From: an uncultured Pelosinus sp.
GTDB lineage: Bacteria; Bacillota; Negativicutes; Sporomusales; Acetonemataceae
Assembly: GCA_900542835.1 (NCBI GenBank)
Contig: UQPB01000008.1
Span: 48,733 to 112,732, forward strand
Direction: 5' to 3'
Length of the DNA stretch: 64,000 bases
Shown here: positions 58,798-64,000 of the stretch, piece by piece
Layout of the letters: every line of letters begins with the position of its first letter
How positions within the stretch are numbered: position 1 is the first letter of the stretch
Translations under genes and position numbers: made by a program
The notes under the pieces: model-generated
Told to the model about the DNA's origin: nothing
What the model saw: only the letters and a program-made list of their open reading frames with translations
Databases searched by the model: none

Positions 58798-60294
58798 TCA
58801 GCTGTGGTGCCAGTGGCCGCCTTTCTCAATAGCGGCAATTGCCTGCTGATTTTCGGGAGCCGTGCTCACGCTTGCCGCATTCATTTGCCCTTCCAGCATC
58901 TTCGCTGTGATCCGGGCATCATTCAAGGCCGCCGGCCCGCCCACACAGCCGCCGATACAGGCCATTCCCTCAAAGAAATTAGCGTCGAGGCTGCCTTTGC
59001 TCATCTGCAAAAGCATTTGCTTGCAATTACCCAGGCCTTCCGCTCGCTGCGGCTTCAAAACCGCATCCGGCGCCAGTGCGGCTGCCGTATCAATTACCGA
59101 CTGCATAACGCCGCCGGCGCGGGCAAATGAGTGTCCGTGGCGTGAGGCCGCTGTCGCGTAGTCACGATCAGGCAGTTCCGTTACATTAATCCCCGCGCCG
59201 ACGAACATCGCCGCCAGTTCTTCAAATGTCAGAACAAAATCAACACAGTCGGGATTGTTACTGCCCTCAAGCTTTTTGGCAATGCAGGGACCAACGAAAA
59301 CCACGATGGCTTCGCTATCCTCTTCCTTAATCATTCTGGCGGTGGCAATCATTGGTGAAACAGTTGACGAAACATGCGCCACACATTGCGGCAAGTGGTT
59401 CTTCACCATTTGTACATAAGCCGGACAGCAGGAGGTGGTCATATAGGTCCGCTCGGCCGGAACCGAAGCGGCAAACTCTTTTGTTTCCTCCAATGTAACG
59501 ATGTCGGCCCCAAACGCCACTTCCCGCAAGGCATGGAAGCCGAATTGCTTCAGGGCTGCTTCGACTTGGCCGATTTTTACTTTTACGCCAAACTGGCTGA
59601 CTACGGCCGGTGCGGCAATGGCATAAACCCTTTTCCCGGCTTTAATTGCCCGGATAATCTGTACAATATAGGAGCGGTCGCTGATCGCGCCGAACGGACA
59701 GGCAATTTTACAGGCACCGCACTGCGCACATTTGCTGTAATCAATCGTGGCCCGGCGGTCGGCGGCAGCGGTAATCGCATTCAAATCGCAGGCCCGTTCA
59801 CAGGGCCGGCTGATTTCGATAATCGCGCCATAAGGACACGACTTTTTGCACATGCCGCATTCCACACAGGTTGTTTTATCAATATACGCCCGGTTGCCCG
59901 CCACAGTAATAGCCTTGCGCGGACAACTTGCTATACAGCGATGCGCCAGACAGTTGCGGCAGGCGTCGGTTACCATGAACTTATCGATCGGGCAGCGGTC
60001 ACACGCTTCCGGCAACACTTGAATAACAGCGGCGTCGGTCGCCTCTCCCGCTAAAGCGTTGGCAGCCGCCTGCTGAATGTCGGTGCCGATCGGCTGACTA
60101 AGCGCCATATTAATCCGGTCCTTTAACACCGCCCGTTCTTTATGGATGCAACAGCGGTAGCGCGGTCCGTCTTCCGTAACCACAGTTGTCAGAATATCTT
60201 CAATATGGTCGGCCAGCTGTTCGTGCAGAGCCAGCCGTGATACCTCCGCCAGCACCTTTCTTTGCAATTTAACTACTTCTGTAACCTGAGCCAT
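58798..60294 (-). CDS. [FeFe] hydrogenase, group B-like, with N-terminal ferredoxin domains
   Basis: A 498-residue protein. Residues 1-110 hold a novel-looking N-terminus with a CCIH pair and a cysteine set near 98-101. About 112-200 carry several 4Fe-4S clusters (C112, C115, C120, C124; C143, C146, C149, C153; C189, C192, C195, C199). The H-cluster domain has L1 TSCCPAY (287-293), L2 GPCIAKK (335-341) and L3 MACIGGC (444-450). All cluster cysteines, including the proton-relay Cys 289 in the TSCC motif, are present. The TSCCP form and layout resemble group B hydrogenases, whose role is unsettled. A small [2Fe-2S] partner gene precedes it. It ends without a clear terminator before yebC. Confidence 0.85.
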   Translation of the reverse strand: MAQVTEVVKLQRKVLAEVSRLALHEQLADHIEDILTTVVTEDGPRYRCCIHKERAVLKDRINMALSQPIGTDIQQAAANALAGEATDAAVIQVLPEACDRCPIDKFMVTDACRNCLAHRCIASCPRKAITVAGNRAYIDKTTCVECGMCKKSCPYGAIIEISRPCERACDLNAITAAADRRATIDYSKCAQCGACKIACPFGAISDRSYIVQIIRAIKAGKRVYAIAAPAVVSQFGVKVKIGQVEAALKQFGFHALREVAFGADIVTLEETKEFAASVPAERTYMTTSCCPAYVQMVKNHLPQCVAHVSSTVSPMIATARMIKEEDSEAIVVFVGPCIAKKLEGSNNPDCVDFVLTFEELAAMFVGAGINVTELPDRDYATAASRHGHSFARAGGVMQSVIDTAAALAPDAVLKPQRAEGLGNCKQMLLQMSKGSLDANFFEGMACIGGCVGGPAALNDARITAKMLEGQMNAASVSTAPENQQAIAAIEKGGHWHHS

Positions 60295-60316
60295 CTATTC
60301 TCCTCCTTGAACAACC

Positions 60317-60550
60317 TCATAAATTGTCGTCAATAACCTGCAGCAACCGCTCTGGCGTCATGTTACTCAGCACAACGCCTTTCACCCGCACATTGGGGCC
60401 ATAGCCGCAGGCCTTCAGACAGGTAATTCCCCGTAAATCAATTTTCGCCCGCTTCTCCTGCGGCAATGTTTCCAACGCATCAATTAAGTCCTGCGAGCCC
60501 AAAAGGTAGCAAGACGTCCCGGCGCAAATCTCCACAACCAATTTCTCCAT
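60317..60550 (-). CDS. Small [2Fe-2S] thioredoxin-like ferredoxin (NuoE/HydC type)
   Basis: A 77-residue protein with cysteines in CAGTSC (CX4C) and CLKAC (CX3C), the ligand pattern of NuoE-type [2Fe-2S] proteins. It probably shuttles electrons to or from the hydrogenase encoded 22 bases downstream. ATG 60550 follows GAGGAGGATAAAT; the nine upstream codons overlap the phosphatase stop and are not needed. Confidence 0.88.
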   Translation of the reverse strand: MEKLVVEICAGTSCYLLGSQDLIDALETLPQEKRAKIDLRGITCLKACGYGPNVRVKGVVLSNMTPERLLQVIDDNL

Positions 60551-60567
60551 ATTTATCCTCCTCTCGC

Positions 60568-61719
60568 CTATAACCATTCAATTTCTATTTGTTTTCCCCG
60601 TTCCGCAAGCGCCTGCTTCAGTTTATCCAGAACTTGGGCTTTCAGGTTAATCCCTAATGGAAAGTTAGGGTTTTGGTGAGCCGGATTGACAGCGGTTCCT
60701 GCAAAAATGAAAATCTTATCCGCATGCAGCAGCTGCCGCGCCAACAAGGTTGCGCCATCCTGATAGGTAGGATTATGCAATCGCTGTGAATGCTGGATAC
60801 GGTCAACTGCCGCATTCAATGTTAACACACCTTCTGTAACCAAATCAATCCCCTTTAAACGTCCTGTCGGCGGGATCTCAGGATCATAATAAGAGAGATC
60901 GACATGCAGCGGCTGGCGTATCAGACGACTGACAATATTGGCTGTTGTGCCTCCTGCAACAATTTTTACGCCGGGTTGGCTTAAAAAGCGCTTAACCACA
61001 GCTTCATCGTGAGCCGGCTCCGCCGGCGGGCCGGTAAGCAGAGTCAGATAGCGCGGCCGCCGCAACCTAACGGCAACTACACTGGAATCATCGCCCGGAC
61101 GGCTTAGGTAATAGCCTTCGCAGCAATTAATTACCCGCCTGACAACTACGTCAGCATCCCACCCCGCCTCGTACTCACTCTCCAGATAGCGGGCAATGCC
61201 CTGCCAATTCCAGCCAAGCTTAAGCAAACCGCCAATACCGGCATGGATGACCCCGTCACTGACACAGACAACGATATCATCTTCCTGCAGCAGCAATTGA
61301 CCGATATGCGTCAGCTTGCCGGCAATGCTTTTCTCGTGCGTGGGAAAGGAGACAACCTTGCCGCCTCTGATAACAAACGCCTGCGGACAGTCGAATTCAA
61401 CAATTGTAGCCAACCCGGAAGCATCGATTTGTAAGATCTGAAAGGTAGAGTAGGCAATCTTGCGCTGGCGGCAAACCGGCAGCGTTTCAGCGATAGTTGC
61501 CAGCACCTCATCCAGAGGAATCCGCCGCTGCAGCATGGAGCTGGCAATCTTGGTGGTTAAAGTCGCCAGAATATTCGCTTTTACACCGCTGCCCAATCCA
61601 TCGGACAAAACAACAATTGTTGAATCCGGCGTCCTGACAAGTTCAATTTTATCGCCGCATAATTCCTCGCCGACTTTCGACAGCTGTGCTAACCCGACTT
61701 CCGCATGCAGCTCTTCCAT
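60568..61719 (-). CDS. SpoIIE-type PP2C protein phosphatase with an unassigned C-terminal domain
   Basis: A 383-residue protein. Residues 1-220 form a PP2C/SpoIIE phosphatase: metal residues are in LSDGLGSG (38-45), SDGV (154-157) and GDDSS (209-213). Residues 222-383 match nothing I recognise; they contain 'GGTTANIVSRLI' and 'DLVTEGVLTLNAAVDRI'. The ATG overlaps the TGA of the hydrogenase-sensor gene by one base, so the sensor and phosphatase are made together. This is the arrangement of phosphatase-linked (group C3) hydrogen sensors. No STAS-domain or anti-sigma target lies in the window. Confidence 0.85.
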   Translation of the reverse strand: MEELHAEVGLAQLSKVGEELCGDKIELVRTPDSTIVVLSDGLGSGVKANILATLTTKIASSMLQRRIPLDEVLATIAETLPVCRQRKIAYSTFQILQIDASGLATIVEFDCPQAFVIRGGKVVSFPTHEKSIAGKLTHIGQLLLQEDDIVVCVSDGVIHAGIGGLLKLGWNWQGIARYLESEYEAGWDADVVVRRVINCCEGYYLSRPGDDSSVVAVRLRRPRYLTLLTGPPAEPAHDEAVVKRFLSQPGVKIVAGGTTANIVSRLIRQPLHVDLSYYDPEIPPTGRLKGIDLVTEGVLTLNAAVDRIQHSQRLHNPTYQDGATLLARQLLHADKIFIFAGTAVNPAHQNPNFPLGINLKAQVLDKLKQALAERGKQIEIEWL

Positions 61720-63407
61720 CAGCGGCCCTCCTGCTCACGCATAACAGCAATTAATTCCAGCAAGGTCGACTTGGTTTCGGCCGTTGTCTCCCCCAGCAAA
61801 CCGGCAATTTCCTGGGCGACATGCATTTGCTTGTTAATAATCTCCTTAGCCTTATCAATAGTTTCCAGTTTCATTTTTTCCAACTCCCGCTGTCGCCGCT
61901 CCTGTTCGGTCATATCGGAAAAAATCAAAAATGCCAGCCGATGTTCCGGCACCGGTACAATCATTTTTTCCGCAGCCAGCGCGATCTCGGGAAATTCCAC
62001 TCTTTGCCCAGCTACCTTGCGGCATTCCCGTATAGCCAGCAAGACATCGGAACAGTCCATCACCTGCGCCAGACTCGCCCCTTTCACCAGCTCCTGCCGC
62101 CGGCTGAACATCATCGCGGCGGCGGGATTAAACTCTTGAATAATCAAATTCTCATCAATGACAATGATTGCGTTTAACGAATTATCTACAATAATATTAG
62201 CAAACGATTCGGCCTTGCTGCGCATATAAGGAACGCAGGTCTCCACCTCGGTCAGTCCCTGAAATATAGCGACAGCGTTATCGCGGCATGAATCATAGCC
62301 GCAGGCACCGCAATTTTTTTCATCTGCCGGGCTGTATTTCCCGGTCAGCCGCAGGATTTCCCGCACCTCCTGCTCAGTGGGCATGGAACGGGCAACCAGC
62401 GGCACAGGAGTATGCTCACAGGTGAAGGAAACTGGCGGCACCGGATTGGGAGCCATTTTGCCGACAGCGGCGTAGCGGGTGACCAGGCGTCTCTTCGCGG
62501 GCAGCGACTGGCTGGAACAGCCGGCCGGCCCGTTAATACAGCCGCCGATACAAGCCAACGCCTCAATAAAGCGCGGCTGGATCTCGCCTTTTGCCAAACT
62601 GTCAAACACCAGCATACATTGCCGCAGGCCATCAACCGAAATTAATTCCCAGTCTGTTTCCGCTTTATTGAAAGCCGCCTGCAGAATGCCGCCCGCCACA
62701 GGAAATAAGCGGGCGCCCGAAAACGCAGTCTGGCTGAGTGAGCCAGACAGATCTGCCGGCGGCTGATCTGCCGCCAGCATCGTCTGAAGCTGCTGAAAGG
62801 TGATCGCAGCGTCAATCGCGGCGGCATTGGCCTGGGCTTCAGCTATTTTGGCAATACAGGGACCGGCAAAAACCACAAAGCAATCCGGCCCAAAGCGCTG
62901 CTTAAGCAGCCGGCCGTGGGCCAGCATCGGTGAAACAACAGGCGCTAGATTGGCGACAAGCGAGGGATAATAGCGGGTGATCAAATTGACAATTGCCGGA
63001 CAACAGGCCGATATAACCGGCTTTGACGCTTCTGCCGTACAGGTCCGGTAAAACTCAGCCACCACTTCCGCGCCAACCGCGGTCTCTTCAATGCTGTCAA
63101 AACCAAGGTTTTTAATCATCGCCATCAGCTTCTCCGGAACAATGCCGGGAAACGAGGCGACAAAAGAGGGCGCCAGGCTCAGAACAACCTGACGCTTAAC
63201 TGCCAGCGCCTCCCGGACAATATCGGTCTGATCAATAACCTGCTTAGCCTTTTGAGGGCACTCAACTACGCATTTGCCGCACAGCACGCATTTGTCATCC
63301 ACCAGCTGCGCGTGCCCTCTGGTAATGGCAATTGCCTTGACCGGACAAGCGCGAACGCAGCGATGACAATCCTTGCAGTTTACTTTTTGCGTACTGATTG
63401 TTCTCAT
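61719..63407 (-). CDS. [FeFe] hydrogenase-like sensor with PAS domain (group C3 type, HfsB-like)
   Basis: A 562-residue multidomain protein. Order: two 4Fe-4S ferredoxin motifs (C11-C21, C40-C50); an H-cluster domain with SACCPAI (133-139), GPCIAKI (182-188) and LACIGGC (284-290); a further 4Fe-4S motif (C366, C369, C374, C391); a PAS domain (about 403-500); and a coiled coil (about 500-530) near the C-terminus. The H-cluster cysteines are kept, but Ser replaces Thr at the start of L1. Sensory hydrogenases of group C have exactly such PAS outputs. It is followed by the phosphatase gene with a 1-base overlap, and preceded by a small [2Fe-2S] gene. A hydrogen-sensing rather than catabolic role is inferred. 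Confidence 0.87.
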   Translation of the reverse strand: MRTISTQKVNCKDCHRCVRACPVKAIAITRGHAQLVDDKCVLCGKCVVECPQKAKQVIDQTDIVREALAVKRQVVLSLAPSFVASFPGIVPEKLMAMIKNLGFDSIEETAVGAEVVAEFYRTCTAEASKPVISACCPAIVNLITRYYPSLVANLAPVVSPMLAHGRLLKQRFGPDCFVVFAGPCIAKIAEAQANAAAIDAAITFQQLQTMLAADQPPADLSGSLSQTAFSGARLFPVAGGILQAAFNKAETDWELISVDGLRQCMLVFDSLAKGEIQPRFIEALACIGGCINGPAGCSSQSLPAKRRLVTRYAAVGKMAPNPVPPVSFTCEHTPVPLVARSMPTEQEVREILRLTGKYSPADEKNCGACGYDSCRDNAVAIFQGLTEVETCVPYMRSKAESFANIIVDNSLNAIIVIDENLIIQEFNPAAAMMFSRRQELVKGASLAQVMDCSDVLLAIRECRKVAGQRVEFPEIALAAEKMIVPVPEHRLAFLIFSDMTEQERRQRELEKMKLETIDKAKEIINKQMHVAQEIAGLLGETTAETKSTLLELIAVMREQEGR

Positions 63408-63411
63408 GCCG

Positions 63412-63663
63412 TCACCGTCCTAACACGCTAAGCACCTTATCGGCAAAAATGGCCTGCACTTTTGCTTTTGATACCTGCGTTATGATCTCATCATTAATTT
63501 TTACCACAACGCCCTCCGTACAGCGGCCTTGGCAGAAGTTACCTTCAATATCAACAAGCCCCTGTAACTGATGTTTTTCCACTAGCGCCATAAACGCATT
63601 TAGCACGCCGTGGGCTCCGCTCAAATGACAGGCGCTGCCGATGCATATCGATATCTTTACCAT
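63412..63663 (-). CDS. [2Fe-2S] thioredoxin-like ferredoxin, first gene of the hydrogenase operon
   Basis: An 83-residue NuoE-like protein with CIGSAC (CX4C) and CQGRC (CX3C) cluster ligands. It probably feeds electrons to the PAS-containing hydrogenase sensor, whose gene starts 4 bases downstream. The start follows GGTGGAGGTGGCCTC. A promoter candidate lies about 50-80 bases upstream. Confidence 0.87.
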   Translation of the reverse strand: MVKISICIGSACHLSGAHGVLNAFMALVEKHQLQGLVDIEGNFCQGRCTEGVVVKINDEIITQVSKAKVQAIFADKVLSVLGR

Positions 63664-63715
63664 GAGGCCACCTCCACCGCGTTGTGAAATTATTCACTTT
63701 TTATTCTTCTACCTC

Positions 63716-63744
63716 ATTCTAACGTATCGCCAAGGGACTGGCAA
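63716..63744 (-). promoter_or_regulatory. Promoter of the hydrogen-sensor/hydrogenase operon
   Basis: TTGCCA (63744-63739) and TAGAAT (63721-63716) with a 17-base spacer, about 50 bases before the first gene. Confidence 0.65.
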
Positions 63745-63758
63745 CCCCTAGTTCTCCA

Positions 63759-63784
63759 CCGCTGTCAATATAGCGGCTTTTTTT
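63759..63784 (+). terminator. Plus-strand terminator hairpin upstream of the hydrogenase operon
   Basis: CCGCT (63759-63763) and AGCGG (63772-63776) with an 8-base loop, then C and seven T residues on the plus strand. No plus-strand gene precedes it within the window. Confidence 0.5.
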
Positions 63785-63969
63785 GCTACGACTTAACTGT
63801 ACCTCTCCGCTGTGGAACCGGAAAACGGTCACGCCGGCAGTGCAGGGGCACAAACGATTGTAAACACTACAACCACCCGCTGCAAAAGGCAGACGCAGCG
63901 TCACCTTAGGGGTCCCTCCGCAGCCCCCGGTCGGGTTTTGCGGGGAATGAAGAGCGGTGCAAACAGGAA

Positions 63970-63998
63970 AAAGACCTACTGAAAACCAGTAGGTCTTT
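63970..63998 (-). terminator. Terminator of a gene beyond the window end
   Basis: AAAGACCTACTG/CAGTAGGTCTTT 12-bp stem, AAAAC loop, T5 tail on the minus strand. Confidence 0.85.
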
Positions 63999-64000
63999 AA

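Larger units (their letters stand above)
63664..64000. other. Leader and intergenic region upstream of the hydrogenase operon
   Basis: No convincing gene. It contains the operon promoter (63716-63744), a plus-strand terminator hairpin (63759-63784), several GC-rich inverted segments between about 63800 and 63950, and a terminator at the window end. A 61-codon minus-strand frame (63719-63904) starts with GTG after GGAGGG but matches no family I know; it is listed among rejected items. Confidence 0.5.

Noticed and set aside
63719..63904. 61-codon minus-strand frame upstream of the hydrogenase operon
   Set aside because: It has a GTG start after GGAGGG, but the translation matches no family known to me, runs through the operon promoter and through a terminator-like hairpin, and has no clear coding bias.
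1..64000. CRISPR arrays, tRNA or rRNA genes
   Set aside because: No regularly spaced direct repeats, no T-loop/acceptor patterns and no rRNA-like segments were seen on either strand.

Overview
The window reads as a chromosomal segment of an anaerobic, endospore-forming Firmicute, most likely a Negativicute of the Sporomusaceae type. This is inference. The gene order from threonine aldolase and rarA through iscR-iscS-mnmA, alaS, ireB, ruvX, mltG, trmR and a U32 protein follows the Bacillus/Clostridia backbone. So do fur-hemZ-hisS-aspS-6S RNA, dtd-relA-apt-recJ and secDF-yajC-tgt-queA-spoIID-queH-ruvBAC-bofC-yebC. SpoIID- and BofC-like genes point to sporulation, [FeFe] hydrogenase-type proteins to anaerobiosis, and an RND-type periplasmic adaptor to a second membrane. 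Almost everything lies on the minus strand; the clear plus-strand genes are terC (first copy), leuC-leuD and a DUF881 gene. No tRNA, rRNA or CRISPR array was seen.

Layout. 1-1500: an RND adaptor cut by the window edge, and a TetR/CecR-type repressor with a readable promoter and operator candidate. 1560-11160: metal and stress genes, namely two TerC paralogues each behind a yybP-ykoY (manganese) riboswitch, an orphan leuCD pair, a frameshifted ArsC/Spx-like gene, an orphan FliG-N protein, a quinone oxidoreductase, an MGMT-like protein, and a P1B-4 metal ATPase with a MarR regulator. 11190-21610: cell-wall and tRNA genes (class B PBP, DUF4911, U32/TrhP-like, TrmR-like, mltG, DUF1292, ruvX, ireB, alaS, AI-2E permease, YtxH-like). 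21630-29160: zinc ribbon, PRC-barrel, mnmA, iscS, iscR, an orphan LivJ-type lipoprotein, rarA, threonine aldolase. 29240-41830: 6S RNA, aspS, hisS, hemZ, fur, AI-2E permease, MBL hydrolase, dtd, relA, apt, recJ, lapA.

41830-46370 is an accessory insertion relative to the usual recJ-lapA-secDF order. It holds a two-gene AAA+/VWA 'chelatase-like' operon without a large chelatase subunit, and an internally deleted group II intron sitting just after the secF terminator. 46370-58700 is the secF-secD, HD protein, 5-FCL, yajC, tgt, queA, spoIID, DUF2905, queH, ruvB-ruvA-ruvC, bofC and yebC block.

58800-63660 is the most interesting part: one compact transcription unit encoding a small [2Fe-2S] protein, a PAS-containing [FeFe]-hydrogenase-like sensor, a SpoIIE/PP2C phosphatase with an unassigned C-terminal domain, a second [2Fe-2S] protein and a ferredoxin-domain [FeFe] hydrogenase with group B-like H-cluster motifs. 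It looks like a hydrogen-sensing, phosphatase-linked (group C3-type) circuit coupled to a group B hydrogenase. Themes across the window are wobble-base tRNA modification (mnmA, trmR/trhP, tgt-queA-queH), Fe-S and metal homeostasis, and Holliday-junction and recombination enzymes.
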